Notes: a model not told the origin generated them from the sequence alone. A stretch of DNA of 34,605 nt from Prosthecobacter debontii (GCA_945869465.1 CAMBPB010000029.1:1-34605); one strand, 5' to 3'; shown: positions 10,601 through 19,907, counted from the stretch's first letter. Numbers and translations: made by a program.

Positions 10601-13129
10601 ACCACCGTGAGTTATGGGCCGGATTCCAATAACAAATACATCACCACCTATTTCCGCCGTGCTTTCACCGTTGCCAATCCCGCCTCTGTCAGTGTGCTTG
10701 CCATGTCCCTCGTGCGTGACGACGGCGCCGTCATCTATCTGAACGGCACCGAGATCGGACGCAGCAACATGGATGCGGGCACCGTGCTCTACAACACGCT
10801 CTCCACCAACGCCGCCGTCGGCGGCGCCGATGAGAGCACCTACTTCCCCATCACCTTCAGCGTCGATCCGATCCCGCTGCTGGTGAGCGGCAGCAACGTT
10901 CTCGCGGTGGAAATCCACCAGCAGGCGGTCACCAGTTCCGACCTCAGCTTCAACCTCGAACTCATCGCACAAACCCTGCCAGTCGGCAATCCGCCCACCG
11001 TCTCCATCACCTCGCCCGCCAACGCCGCTTCGTTCATGGCGCCCGCCACGGTGAACCTCACCGCTAACGCGTCCGACACCGATGGCACCATCAGCAAAGT
11101 CGAGTTTTTCCAAGGCGCGGTGAAACTCGGCGAGGATACGTCCGCTCCGTATGCCTTCACCACCTCCGCACTGGCCGCGGGCAGCTACAGTCTAACCGCA
11201 AGCGCCACGGACAACGACGGCAACCTCATCACCTCCGCCGCGGTGGCGATCACCGTGATCACCGGGCCCTCCGGCAGCCTCACCCGCGGCCCTTACCTGA
11301 ACATGCCCAATCACAACAGCATCGTCGTCCGCTGGCGCAGCAGCCAAAGCATTGTCGGCCGCGTCCGTTACGGACTTGCCCCGGACGCCCTCACCCTAAC
11401 CACCGATGAGGCGGGCGCCCAGACCAATCACGTCGTGCGCCTCACCGGTCTCAGCCCATTCACCCGCTATTATTACAGCGTCGGCTCGGCGCTCGATTCC
11501 CTCACCCCGGAGCTGACCGAAACCACCTCCTTCAAGCCGGCGGGAACGCCGGTTCCAACCTCCGCGGACTATACGTTCCGCACGTCCCCGGTCCCGGGCA
11601 CCGCGGTCAACACCCGCGTCTGGATCGTCGGTGACTGCGGCCGCGGAACCCAGGCCCAGGCCGACGGGCGCGAGGCGTATTACAACTTCACCGGCAACCG
11701 CACCCCCGACCTCAACCTGCAGATGGGCGACAACGCCTACAACAGCGGCACCGACACCGAGTATCAGACCGGCTACTTCAACATGTATGTGAACAGCTTC
11801 CGCAAAATGCCGCAGTGGAGCACCCTAGGAAACCATGATGCAAGCAACGGCGACACCAACCCCGCTTCCAATCACCCGTATTTCGACATGATCACCTTCC
11901 CGACAGCGGGCGAATGCGGCGGCGTGGCATCCGGCACGGAGCACTACTACAGCTTCGACTATGGAAACATCCATTTCATCTGCCTCGACTCGCAGGCCAG
12001 CAACACCAACACCATCGGGACTAACGGAATCGACGGGCCGATGGCCATCTGGCTCCGGCAGGATCTGGCGAGCACCACCTCCACCTGGATCGTCGCTTTC
12101 TGGCATCATCCTCCGTATTCAAAAGGCAGCCATAACTCGGACACCGAAGGCCAGATGGTCAACATGCGGACGAACTTCAATCCGATCCTCGAAAACGGCG
12201 GCGTGGATCTGGTCTTCCTCGGCCATAGCCACAACTACGAGCGCAGCATCCTGCTAGACGGCTTTTACGCGCGCTCCGATCAGAGCCCGGGCATCACCGC
12301 CGCGATGAAGAAAAACGCCGGCAACGGCAGCACCACCGGATTCACCACCACCGCCAACGGCAAAATACGCAACGCCGCGAACGGCTTCGCCGCCACCCCC
12401 ACCGTCGCCGGAGCGGTCATCCCCGCCGATGGAGCCTATCTCAAGCCGCTCACCGGACCGCGCGACCGTTTCGGCGCGGTTTACAACACGGCGGGCATGT
12501 CCGGTGCGGCGGACTCCGGATCGATCGACCACTCGGCCATGTATGTTTCCTATAACAATGTCGGCACGGTGAACCTCGACGTGGACGGCACTTCGCTGAC
12601 CTGCACCTTCGTGCAATCCGGCGGTGCCACGCCGGACAACTTCACCATCATCAAACAAGGCGCCGCGGACTCCGATGGCGACGGCATCACCGACGCCTAC
12701 GAAATCGCCAACGGACTCAACCGCAAGAACGCGGCCGACGCCGCCACCAGTCTGGATACCGATGGACTCTCGAACTTTCTGGAATTCGCCTTCGGCCTCA
12801 ACCCGAACGTCAATGACAAGGGCCTTGTCGAAGTTGATATACCAGGCTCGCTGCTCACGAAACGCGGCACACCAAACAATTGGTTCCAGACCACCACCAA
12901 CGGCACCGACTTCCGTGTGATTTACATCCGGCGCAAGGACGCCGCCGAGGCGGGCCTCGTTTACACGCCGGAGTTCAGCGGAGATCTCGTCAACTGGGCA
13001 GCCTCCAACGTGACCCCCACGGTGATCGCCGATGGCGGCGAGGTCGAAGCCGTCAGCATCAGTTATCCGTTCTTCGCGGCCGGACGAAAAGCCCGCTATT
13101 TCCGCGTGGGTGTGAGTTCCACTCACTGA
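7700..13129 (+). CDS. Secreted double metallophosphoesterase with Ig repeats
   Basis: This 1809-residue protein has an N-terminal signal (basic start, then LAAAFALTAVLAATSGA). In order: a DNRLRE-like beta domain (about 40-230); an Ig-like repeat (about 232-320); metallophosphoesterase 1 (about 370-650) with D380 (IPDTQ), GDM at D428, GNHD 469-472 and GHVH 592-595; two more Ig-like repeats from about 731 and 827; a jelly-roll/galactose-binding-like domain (about 929-1090, WKYLDNGSDQGTAWR); a fourth Ig repeat (about 1098-1190); a purple-acid-phosphatase-type fibronectin domain (about 1190-1290, RGPYLNMPNHNSIVVRW); metallophosphoesterase 2 (about 1305-1620) with D1312, GDN at D1344, GNHD 1377-1380, WHH 1468-1470 and GHSH 1508-1511; and a C-terminal SDGDGITDAYE region. 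Metal ligands of both modules look intact, so two active dinuclear metal sites are likely. The substrate (phosphomonoester, nucleotide, phospholipid or sugar phosphate) cannot be told. Confidence 0.88.
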   Translation: METPANHIITRFASRVRPRSLAAAFALTAVLAATSGADTLTFQQGVGGYTGLTYATLQRAAPTTALGGSSATVWTVDGGTSTIFDATKQGLIRFDNIFGGGAGQIPLGSTITSATISANFNDTSNSSFAVNRMLVTWSATSAWNSMVGGVSNDGVEAVAADSATVANPNENATGTYNPFGTGLTADMQLFSNGTANFGWLVRPTAGVSGWGWTAAGGNPVLSITFTPPPAGLAVAITSPANNATVGASFTITASASVAPATITSVTFFDGATQLGIDTTNPFGFAVTDASTGSHSLTAVALDSSGLSTTSAAVVITVSTNHPPVVTPTAPADLATGIGGSTTLSVGISDPDGDAQTVTFYGRQTTPATPGADFTFVAIPDTQFYSENTGRNPSAGGTGAVISLFNDQTAWIAANRGTRNIAFVAHMGDMVQNGDNIQQEWINADGAMRRIENPLTTLLAHGIPWGGAPGNHDFGSGGGSGTTTYWNQYFGTSRWSGRSYFKGNYGADNTNNYQIFSASGLDFIVINLAYRTTADTAVHDWADALLKAYPNHRAIVTSHWIINTGNPATFGGQGQAIYDNLKDNPNLFFLLCGHVHGEGRRADVFEGHTIHSVLQDYQNASNGGNGFLRTFTFSPANNLITAEMWSPTLNRTATTFDTPTAQGIYTLPYNMQNAVTDWIPLGTANVAATGTTAALNWTGLAAGKTYEWYATSNDSISTAGSATRSFSTTANLPPSVTLTSPANNAAFTVPASVNITANAADSDGTVTKVEFYQGTTKLGEDTAAPYEFTWSGVPSGAHVLTAIALDNTGEPMLSAAVNITVTNPANVPPTVSITAPADDAVLVAGATINLTVNAADSDGTITKVEFFNGAAKLGEDTSPPYAYTWNSVPAGSYSLTAKAFDNDGGITTSGAIDITTATPISTTLIAKDSVWKYLDNGSDQGTAWRAAAFNDTAWASGAAELGYADSPVTTVSYGPDSNNKYITTYFRRAFTVANPASVSVLAMSLVRDDGAVIYLNGTEIGRSNMDAGTVLYNTLSTNAAVGGADESTYFPITFSVDPIPLLVSGSNVLAVEIHQQAVTSSDLSFNLELIAQTLPVGNPPTVSITSPANAASFMAPATVNLTANASDTDGTISKVEFFQGAVKLGEDTSAPYAFTTSALAAGSYSLTASATDNDGNLITSAAVAITVITGPSGSLTRGPYLNMPNHNSIVVRWRSSQSIVGRVRYGLAPDALTLTTDEAGAQTNHVVRLTGLSPFTRYYYSVGSALDSLTPELTETTSFKPAGTPVPTSADYTFRTSPVPGTAVNTRVWIVGDCGRGTQAQADGREAYYNFTGNRTPDLNLQMGDNAYNSGTDTEYQTGYFNMYVNSFRKMPQWSTLGNHDASNGDTNPASNHPYFDMITFPTAGECGGVASGTEHYYSFDYGNIHFICLDSQASNTNTIGTNGIDGPMAIWLRQDLASTTSTWIVAFWHHPPYSKGSHNSDTEGQMVNMRTNFNPILENGGVDLVFLGHSHNYERSILLDGFYARSDQSPGITAAMKKNAGNGSTTGFTTTANGKIRNAANGFAATPTVAGAVIPADGAYLKPLTGPRDRFGAVYNTAGMSGAADSGSIDHSAMYVSYNNVGTVNLDVDGTSLTCTFVQSGGATPDNFTIIKQGAADSDGDGITDAYEIANGLNRKNAADAATSLDTDGLSNFLEFAFGLNPNVNDKGLVEVDIPGSLLTKRGTPNNWFQTTTNGTDFRVIYIRRKDAAEAGLVYTPEFSGDLVNWAASNVTPTVIADGGEVEAVSISYPFFAAGRKARYFRVGVSSTH

Positions 13130-13208
13130 ACCCACCGCACCGGAAGACTCATTCTCTCGGACTCGTCATCCCGTGAGGGCTTACACCAAGGCAATCGCCC
13201 CGGCCCGT

Positions 13209-14135
13209 TCAGGCATGGCCGCTCAAGTATCGCTCGGCCTCCAAGGCACCGGCACAGCCTTGGCCGGCGGCCGTGATCGCCTGCCGGTAATAGTGGTCCG
13301 CCACGTCTCCCGCAGCGAACAAACCCGGGGTTTTGGTGGCGGTCCGGCCGGGGTTTTGCAGGATATACCCGTTCTCGTCCTTATCGACGAGATCGCCCAG
13401 GAAGGCGCTGTTCGGAACGTGGCCGATGGCCACAAACACGCAGGCCACCTCCAGCTCGGATTCCGCGCCGGTGACGAGATTTTTGAGTTTTACCGCCCGC
13501 ATCTCGCCTTTTTCGTCGGTGAGGTATTCGCTGACGGTCGCATTCCAAACCGGCTCGATTTTCGGGTTCGCCAGCGCGCGGTCGGCCATGATTTTGGATG
13601 CCCGGAGTTCGTCGCGGCGATGGATGAGATAGACCTTGCTGGCGAAACGCGTGAGGAAATCCGCCTCTTCGCAGGCGCTGTCACCGCCACCGATCACACA
13701 CACCGGGACATCCCGATAAAACGCCCCGTCGCAGGTGGCGCACGAGGTGAGTCCGTGGCCGATGAGTTTCTGTTCGCCCGGCAGACCAAGATGGCGGGGA
13801 GCGGCACCTGTGGCAATAATCACGGTTTGGGTTTCAAAGGTCTCCGAACCCGCCTTGAGCAGAAACGAGCCATCGGCCCGCCGCTCGATCGATTCCACGC
13901 TCGCCCAAGCGATGCGGGCGCCGAATTTTTCGGCCTGGGCCTGCATTTTCATCATCAGGTCCGGTCCCATGATGCCGTCCGGGAAGCCCGGAAAATTTTC
14001 CACCTCGGTGGTTGTCGTCAACTGCCCGCCCGGTTGGGTCCCTGAGAGCAGCAGCGGGCTGAGACTGGCGCGAGCGGTGTAAATGGCGGCGGTGTAGCCC
14101 GCGCAGCCGGTGCCGATGATGATGACGTTTTCCAT
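13209..14135 (-). CDS. trxB: Thioredoxin-disulfide reductase
   Basis: This is a low-molecular-weight NADPH-dependent flavoenzyme that reduces thioredoxin. The 308-residue protein starts at [17 protein letters not shown], the FAD-binding GxGxxG (the usual GSGPAG is GTGCAG here). It has the redox pair CATC at 132-135 (SCATCDGAF), an NADPH motif [12 protein letters not shown], and the C-terminal FAD motif [10 protein letters not shown]. Length and motif order are normal for TrxB. The start at 14135 was chosen over a frame extension of 36 residues that lacks family character. It is convergent with the phosphoesterase and divergent from the Mrp gene; the 152 bp between starts probably holds both promoters, but none stands out. 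Confidence 0.96.
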   Translation of the reverse strand: MENVIIIGTGCAGYTAAIYTARASLSPLLLSGTQPGGQLTTTTEVENFPGFPDGIMGPDLMMKMQAQAEKFGARIAWASVESIERRADGSFLLKAGSETFETQTVIIATGAAPRHLGLPGEQKLIGHGLTSCATCDGAFYRDVPVCVIGGGDSACEEADFLTRFASKVYLIHRRDELRASKIMADRALANPKIEPVWNATVSEYLTDEKGEMRAVKLKNLVTGAESELEVACVFVAIGHVPNSAFLGDLVDKDENGYILQNPGRTATKTPGLFAAGDVADHYYRQAITAAGQGCAGALEAERYLSGHA

Positions 14136-14287
14136 GGTTGAGTGGGATTTCCCGCGGAAATTATTCCGGGGATTCCAAGGACGAGTCAACCCCGGCGGAG
14201 TCAAATCCAACATTTCGTCCGCCTCAGGCGCCGGCTGCCCCACAATCGCGTTGCGCCCGGCCCCGAATCCGTGAAACGTCCCCGCCC

Positions 14288-15337
14288 ATGAGTCCCGATT
14301 TTATTCGCGAAGCCCTCCGCCAAGTCCGCTACCCCGGTTTTTCCCGGGACATCGTTTCCTTCGGCCTGGTCAAGGAAGTCCGTTGCGACCCCGGCCTCAC
14401 CACGGTCCGCATCGAAATCCAAACGCGGGATCCCAAGGTGCCTGAACAGGTTTTCCAAGACTGCCATTCGGTTCTCGACGCGCTGCCTGATGTCGGCACC
14501 GTCAAAGTGGAAATCGACGTCAAGGATGCGCCCGCCGCCGCCGGAGGACTGGCCGGCACCGTCGGCAAGTCGTCGATTCCCGGAGTGAAACGCATCATCG
14601 CGGTGGCTTCCGGCAAGGGTGGCGTGGGAAAATCCACCGTCGCCGCCAACCTCGCCGTCGCCCTCGCGGCCACCGGAGCCACCGTCGGACTCTGCGATTG
14701 CGACCTATACGGCCCCTCGGTCGCCCAGATGTTCGGCACCCGGGAACGCCCGCTGGCCAACGAACAGGACGAAATCATCCCGCTTCAGGCCCATGGCATC
14801 AAACTCATGTCCATGGGCTTTCTGCTGGAGGATCGCTCGCCCGTCATCGTGCGCGGACCGATGGCCACCCGCTACACCCAGCAGTTTCTGCGGCAGGTCG
14901 CCTGGGAGGATCTCGACTATCTGGTGCTCGACCTGCCGCCCGGCACCGGCGACATCCAGTTGACCATCGTGCAAACCGTTAGTGTGGACGGGGTGATCAT
15001 TGTCACCACGCCGCAGGAAGTGGCGCTCATCGACGCGCGCAAGGCGGTTTCGATGTTCGCCAAGGTCAACGTGCCGGTTCTCGGGCTCATCGAGAACATG
15101 GCATGGTTCGAGTGCGATGCCGGGAAGAGATACTTTCTCTTTGGCGAAGGCGGCGGAGTGCGCGAGGCGGAAGCGCTTGAGGTTCCCCTGCTAGGCCGGA
15201 TACCCATCGATATCGAAACCCGCGAACGGGGTGACTCCGGCGCGCCGATCGCCTTGGTTTCACCAGCTCATCACAAGGTTTCCGCCGCGTTCCATGAGGT
15301 GGCCGCCCGAATCCGAACGATGGTTCCGGCGGGCTGA
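14288..15337 (+). CDS. Mrp/ApbC-type P-loop ATPase (Fe-S carrier family)
   Basis: The 349-residue product starts [21 protein letters not shown]. Residues about 1-85 form a DUF59/MIP18-like domain, followed by a Mrp/NBP35 P-loop domain with deviant Walker [10 protein letters not shown] near 110-118, [29 protein letters not shown] and [13 protein letters not shown]. Family members carry and insert iron-sulfur clusters. The CPxC motif that holds the bridging cluster is not intact here: [18 protein letters not shown] has one Cys where family members often have two. This protein may therefore not bind a bridging cluster in the usual way, although lineages such as Bacteroidetes are known to lack the motif. 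The start at 14288 fits the DUF59 N-terminus; the frame upstream is not protein-like. Confidence 0.9.
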   Translation: MSPDFIREALRQVRYPGFSRDIVSFGLVKEVRCDPGLTTVRIEIQTRDPKVPEQVFQDCHSVLDALPDVGTVKVEIDVKDAPAAAGGLAGTVGKSSIPGVKRIIAVASGKGGVGKSTVAANLAVALAATGATVGLCDCDLYGPSVAQMFGTRERPLANEQDEIIPLQAHGIKLMSMGFLLEDRSPVIVRGPMATRYTQQFLRQVAWEDLDYLVLDLPPGTGDIQLTIVQTVSVDGVIIVTTPQEVALIDARKAVSMFAKVNVPVLGLIENMAWFECDAGKRYFLFGEGGGVREAEALEVPLLGRIPIDIETRERGDSGAPIALVSPAHHKVSAAFHEVAARIRTMVPAG

Positions 15338-15341
15338 CGGA

Positions 15342-16706
15342 TCAGACACTCCCGCCTCCGCCTGCGGGCATGCGAAGTTCGAATTCCGTCCAGCCGGGGT
15401 CCGCCGGATTGAGACTCAAGGCCCCGCCGTGAGCCCTCGCCAGTTCGCGGGCGATGTTCAGGCCCAAACCGTGGCCGGTCACATTTCCACCGGTATTGGC
15501 CCCGCGCCGAAACCGTTCGAAAATCCGCTCCTCGTCATCGGTGGCGATTTCCCCTCCGGTATTGCCAATCCTGAGCACCACCTCTGGCGCCTCGATGATG
15601 CCGGAAATCCGGATGGTTCCTCCCGCCGGGGTGTATTTTGCGGCGTTTTCCACCAGATTCTGTAAGACCATGGCCAGCAGGCGGCGGTCACCCTTGACCG
15701 GAAGATCCGCCGGCAGGTCCTCCTCTACGGTGATATTGTTTTCCACCACCAACACCCTGAGATCCTCCGCCGCCGCTTGGATCTGGATCCTCAAATCCAA
15801 TTCCTCCAACTCCAGCAGCATCCGCCCGGCGTCCGCCTGCGCGAGCAGCAACAAATCGTCGATGAGCGAGGTGAGACGCCTCGTCTGCTGCCGCAGCATG
15901 GCAACTTCCGCCGCCTGAGTTTCATTCAACTCGGTTGTCCGTGAGAGATGATCCAAGCCCGCCCGCAGGATGGTCACCGGCGTTTTCAACTGATGGGAAG
16001 CATCCGCCGAGAACCGCGTCGCCACGTCGTAGGACGCTTGCAAGCGGTCGAAACTCCGGTTCACAACTTCGGTGAGTTTGGCGATTTCATCCTGCGCCGC
16101 GGGCATCGGCAATCGCTCGCGCGGGTTGCTGGTGCTGATGCGCTCGGCCGCGGCGCATAATTCCGACACGGGCGCCACCGCACGCCGCCCAAGCCACAAA
16201 CCACCGAAATACACCACCAATCCCACCGCGGGAAGCGAGGCCGCCAGACCGATCCCAAGGTTCGCGAGAAACCGCTCGATCATGTTGACCCTGGCCCCGA
16301 TCCGGACCAGATAGGGACCCTCCCGCCAAGCTCCGACCCGACACGCGTTGCCGAACAACCGCCGCGTCCGGGTTTGCCCGGGCTCTCCGTCCAAGCACAT
16401 GCCCTGCAGATTCGCCGAATGATAGACGATTTTCCCGCCGGGTCCTTCGACGATGAGATACCGGTCCCGCAGCGGCACCGGGATGAACTCGTCACTCAAC
16501 GGCTCGCTGGGATCCTTCGGCGCGTCACGAAAATTCTTCAAGTCCCAGACCAGCTCGCTGGCTTCCTCCGCAAGCGTCTCATTCAGCTCATCTAGCTGGT
16601 AGAAATACAGCGTCGCCAGCATCACGCTCACGCCCGCGACCAGCGCGGCCATCGTGAGCATCGCCGCATAAATGCCGACCTTGACCTTGAGTGACCAGCG
16701 ATTCAT
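15342..16706 (-). CDS. Sensor histidine kinase, heavy-metal (CusS-like) type
   Basis: The 454-residue membrane kinase has TM1 at about 11-34, a periplasmic sensor of about 110 residues, TM2 at about 147-172, HAMP, HisKA with H238 (ADASHQLKTPVT), an N-box (LQNLVENAAKYTP), and a G2 box GHGLGLNIA. The G1 region reads GNTGGEIATDDEERIFERF instead of the common DxGxG. This resembles the NPG-type variant of CusS-family metal sensors. Its start codon overlaps the stop of the response regulator (ATGA), so they are translationally coupled. The pair is divergent from a P1B-type metal ATPase, which supports metal sensing. The sensor shows no obvious metal motif; C104 and C122 are the only periplasmic Cys. 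Confidence 0.9.
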   Translation of the reverse strand: MNRWSLKVKVGIYAAMLTMAALVAGVSVMLATLYFYQLDELNETLAEEASELVWDLKNFRDAPKDPSEPLSDEFIPVPLRDRYLIVEGPGGKIVYHSANLQGMCLDGEPGQTRTRRLFGNACRVGAWREGPYLVRIGARVNMIERFLANLGIGLAASLPAVGLVVYFGGLWLGRRAVAPVSELCAAAERISTSNPRERLPMPAAQDEIAKLTEVVNRSFDRLQASYDVATRFSADASHQLKTPVTILRAGLDHLSRTTELNETQAAEVAMLRQQTRRLTSLIDDLLLLAQADAGRMLLELEELDLRIQIQAAAEDLRVLVVENNITVEEDLPADLPVKGDRRLLAMVLQNLVENAAKYTPAGGTIRISGIIEAPEVVLRIGNTGGEIATDDEERIFERFRRGANTGGNVTGHGLGLNIARELARAHGGALSLNPADPGWTEFELRMPAGGGGSV

Positions 16707-17380
16707 GGCGCTGAATTCAACATGTAACCCACGCTGCGGATGGTGCGAATCACCGATTCCTCGCCCGGTCGATCCAGTTTCTTGCGCAGCCGCATGATGA
16801 AGATCTCCACGGTTCGTGTATCGTATTCATGCTCGCGCTCCCAGATCCGCTCGCAGATCTCGTCCCGCGAAAACGTCCGCCCCGGCTCCTTCATGAAGAT
16901 CTGCAACACCTCGAACTCGCGCGGCGAAAGCTCGAGCGGCCGGTCTCCGCGGCTCACCCGGCGTTTTCCCATGTCCATGCACAGATCGCCGATCCGATAG
17001 ACAATATCCGCCTCCGGTGCCACATTCCGCCGGCCGAGCACGTCCACCCGCGCTAACAGCTCCTCCAGCGCAAACGGCTTGGTCAGATAGTCATCCGCCC
17101 CGGCTTTCAGCCCGGCCACGCGGTCTCCCACCTCGGAACGCGCCGTGAGCATCAGCACCCGCACCGGCAGCCGGGTCGCCCGGATCCGGGACAACACCTC
17201 GAATCCGTCATAACCCGGCAGGTTCACATCCAACACCACCAGATCGCATCGCGAACCGGTCGCTTTTTTCACTGCTCCAGGGCCATCCACCGCCACCGTC
17301 ACCGCATGCCCCGCCTGTATCAGGGCGCGGCTGACCTGTTCGGCCAAGTGGGGCTCGTCCTCGACCAGCAGGATGTCCAT
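16703..17380 (-). CDS. OmpR/CusR-type response regulator
   Basis: The 225-residue protein has a receiver domain with acidic pocket E7-D8, phosphoacceptor D51 (VVLDVNLPG), T79 and K101 (LTKPF), followed by a winged-helix DNA-binding domain (SPREFEVLQIFMKEPGRTFSRDEI.., DTRTVEIFIMRLRKKLD, IRTIRSVGYML). It is the partner of the histidine kinase that follows it with a 4-bp overlap. It likely binds repeats in the 166-bp region shared with the metal ATPase gene, where a 9-bp inverted repeat and a 12-bp palindrome are present. The target and the signal are inferred from context. Confidence 0.93.
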   Translation of the reverse strand: MDILLVEDEPHLAEQVSRALIQAGHAVTVAVDGPGAVKKATGSRCDLVVLDVNLPGYDGFEVLSRIRATRLPVRVLMLTARSEVGDRVAGLKAGADDYLTKPFALEELLARVDVLGRRNVAPEADIVYRIGDLCMDMGKRRVSRGDRPLELSPREFEVLQIFMKEPGRTFSRDEICERIWEREHEYDTRTVEIFIMRLRKKLDRPGEESVIRTIRSVGYMLNSAP

Positions 17381-17382
17381 CG

Positions 17383-17500
17383 TGGGACGAGCCTTTCACA
17401 GATCCATCAGGCTTCAAGTCCGGAAACCAATTAAGCGAAGCCCCTCGTCCCAATTGTTGGAAATGAGTGTCAAGAACGGGATTTTAAAATCTGGAATTCC
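17383..17500. promoter_or_regulatory. Divergent regulatory region with palindromes
   Basis: The space between the response regulator and the metal ATPase holds a perfect 9-bp inverted repeat TGGGACGAG (17383-17391)/CTCGTCCCA (17444-17452), a perfect 12-bp palindrome GATTTTAAAATC (17480-17491) and an 8-bp palindrome GGAATTCC at 17493-17500. The last two lie about 47-67 bp before the ATPase start, a likely operator/promoter position. Which protein binds them is not shown by the sequence. Confidence 0.4.
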
Positions 17501-17546
17501 CAGTTCGCACGGAACAAACTGAAAGGCAATAACCTCATTTGCCGAC

Positions 17547-19907
17547 ATGAAAGTCTTCAGTTCCAACCCGCCGCATGAGGGCGAAACGAACCCTCAACTC
17601 ACCGATCACAGCGGCATTATCCGCGTGTCCACCGATCCGCTCCATGCCAGCGTGGACGTGGAATTCGACCCTGCCTTGCTGAGCGACAGCGAGGTCCGGT
17701 CCCTGCTGAAGGAGCACATCGCCCAAGTCGAATCCTCGATCCGCAAGAGCACCTTCCGTCTCGAGGGCAACGCCTGCGAAGCCTGCGCCCAGAAACTGGA
17801 AAAAAAAGTCGGCCGGATCCCCGGGGTGAGACGGGCCACCGCCACCTACCTGGGCAAAGTCCTGTCGGTCACCTTCGATTCCGGCATCGAACCGGAAGAG
17901 CGGATGATCATCGACCTGCAAAAAACCGGGGCCGACATCAAGCCGCTGGCACCACGCGGCGCGCACGAGCGTTCGCTGCGGCGGAAACTCCGCGCCGGCG
18001 AACTCAACGAGGAAATTTCCTGCGCCCTTGGCCTGGCGTTTCTCCTAGCCGCCGTGGTGGCGGGTAAAACCCCGGGTGCCGGGCCGCTGGTCCACGCGCT
18101 CTATCTGGCTGCCTACCTCTGCGCCGGCCAACAAGGCGTGCGGGCCGCCATCGCATCGCTGCGCCAGTGGGTGCTCGATGTGGATGTGCTAATGGTTCTA
18201 GCAGCCCTGGGAGCGGCCGCCATCGGCGCACCCTTCGAGGGCGCGCTGCTGCTGTTTCTCTTCAGCTTTTCCAACATTCTCCAGCGCCATGCGATGGACC
18301 GCACCCAAAAAGCCATCGAAGCATTGCTAACACTCCGCCCGAGCGAGGCCTTGGTCAAACGCGGCGGCGGAGTGCTCAAGGTGGCCGTCGAAGATCTGGA
18401 AATCGGCGAGATCGTCATCGTGCGCCCCGGCGAGCAGATCCCGGTGGACGGAGTGCTTTCCGAAGGCAGCACCAACGTCGATGAAGCCTCGCTCACCGGC
18501 GAGTCGATGCCCGTTTCCAAATCCCTCGGCAGCCCGCTCTTCGCCGGCACCATCAACCAAAGCGGCGGCGTCGAGCTGCGCGTGAGCAAACGCTCCGAGG
18601 ATTCCACACTCGCCCGAATGGTGAAACTGGTGGCCGAGGCCCAGGCGGAAAAGTCCAATACCCAGCGCTTCCTCGAACGCGCCGAGCAATACTACGCGAT
18701 GGGCGTGATCGCCTTCACCATCGGAGTGTTTCTCGTGCCTTATCTTTTCCAGGGAGCCACCTTCGCCCATGCGTTCTATCGAGCCATGACCATCATGGTG
18801 GTCGCCTCGCCCTGCGCCCTGATCATCAGCACACCCGCCACCGTGCTTTCGGCCATCGGCGGCGCGGCCCGCCGCGGCATCCTGATCAAGGGTGGATCCC
18901 ACCTCGAGCGCGCTGCCAGAATCGACATCCTCGCCATCGATAAAACCGGCACCCTAACCGTCGGCAAGCCGTCACTTACGGAAATCGTGACACCGGCCGG
19001 GATTCACCAAATTTCCAGCCCCCTGCCCCACGACGTCATTCCGCTGCTGCGCGTCGCCGCCGCGCTGGAAGCCAAGTCCGAACACCCGCTCGCCCACGCC
19101 ATCGTCAGCGGAGCCAGCCGCCTTGGCATCGATCTGCCGCTGGCCACCGATTTCCAATCCACCGCCGGCAAAGGCGCGGAGGCCACCATCGAATCCGCCC
19201 GCTATCTGATAGGAAGCGAGAAGTCGTTCCGCGAACTCAACGCCGGCGGCCTCGCCGAGCTGGCGGAAGCCTCCAAACCCCTGCTAGCCATGGGTAAAAC
19301 CTGCGTGTGGCTGGGCCTCCGCGAGGGCGCCAACGTCACCGCCCGCGCCGTGCTTGCCATGGCCGACACGATCCGCCCCGCCGCCCGTCACCTCGCCGAT
19401 GACATGCACCGCCTCGGCGTCCGCAAGGTGATCATGCTCACCGGCGACCATCTGCTAGTCGCCCGGGCCATCGCCCGCGAAGCCAGGGTGGACGAAGTTC
19501 GCGCCCAACTCCTGCCCGCCGACAAGCTGGAATTCATCCGCGAACTGAAAAAGCAAGGCACCGTCATGATGGTGGGCGATGGCGTGAACGACGCCCCCGC
19601 CCTCGCCATGGCCGATATTGGCGTGGCCATGGGCGCGGCCGGCACCGATGTGGCCATGGAAACGGCGGACATCGTGCTGATGGGCGACCGCCTGGAAAAC
19701 ATCGCGCTTCTACTCGACCACGCGCGCCGCGCCAGGCGGGTGCTCCTGCAAAACCTCATCTTTGCAAGCGCCGTCATCGTCGTGCTCATTTTCGCCGCCC
19801 TCGGGTTCTCGCTGCCCCTGCCGCTGGGCGTCGTCGGCCACGAAGGCAGCACCGTAATCGTCTGCCTCAATGGCCTGAGATTGCTGTTCATCGGCAAGGC
19901 GCTCTAG
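17547..19907 (+). CDS. P1B-4-type heavy-metal-transporting ATPase
   Basis: The 786-residue metal pump has an N-terminal HMA-like metal-binding domain with CEAC (77-80), TM helices, the actuator TGES (317-320), the transmembrane metal motif SPC (421-423), phosphorylated D465 in DKTGT, an HP motif (KSEHPLA), a GDGVND hinge near 676, and HEGST (765-769) in the last TM region. SPC plus HEGxT marks subgroup P1B-4 (CoaT/CtpD/PfeT-like; Co, Fe, Zn or Ni export). An unusual leader of about 70 residues precedes the HMA domain and may be a second, Cys-less HMA-like fold. It is divergent from a CusRS-like pair that probably controls it. The exact metal cannot be told. Confidence 0.93.
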   Translation: MKVFSSNPPHEGETNPQLTDHSGIIRVSTDPLHASVDVEFDPALLSDSEVRSLLKEHIAQVESSIRKSTFRLEGNACEACAQKLEKKVGRIPGVRRATATYLGKVLSVTFDSGIEPEERMIIDLQKTGADIKPLAPRGAHERSLRRKLRAGELNEEISCALGLAFLLAAVVAGKTPGAGPLVHALYLAAYLCAGQQGVRAAIASLRQWVLDVDVLMVLAALGAAAIGAPFEGALLLFLFSFSNILQRHAMDRTQKAIEALLTLRPSEALVKRGGGVLKVAVEDLEIGEIVIVRPGEQIPVDGVLSEGSTNVDEASLTGESMPVSKSLGSPLFAGTINQSGGVELRVSKRSEDSTLARMVKLVAEAQAEKSNTQRFLERAEQYYAMGVIAFTIGVFLVPYLFQGATFAHAFYRAMTIMVVASPCALIISTPATVLSAIGGAARRGILIKGGSHLERAARIDILAIDKTGTLTVGKPSLTEIVTPAGIHQISSPLPHDVIPLLRVAAALEAKSEHPLAHAIVSGASRLGIDLPLATDFQSTAGKGAEATIESARYLIGSEKSFRELNAGGLAELAEASKPLLAMGKTCVWLGLREGANVTARAVLAMADTIRPAARHLADDMHRLGVRKVIMLTGDHLLVARAIAREARVDEVRAQLLPADKLEFIRELKKQGTVMMVGDGVNDAPALAMADIGVAMGAAGTDVAMETADIVLMGDRLENIALLLDHARRARRVLLQNLIFASAVIVVLIFAALGFSLPLPLGVVGHEGSTVIVCLNGLRLLFIGKAL

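Noticed and set aside
12254..13135. 293-codon open frame on the minus strand
   Set aside because: Antisense to the end of the phosphoesterase; no recognisable domain.
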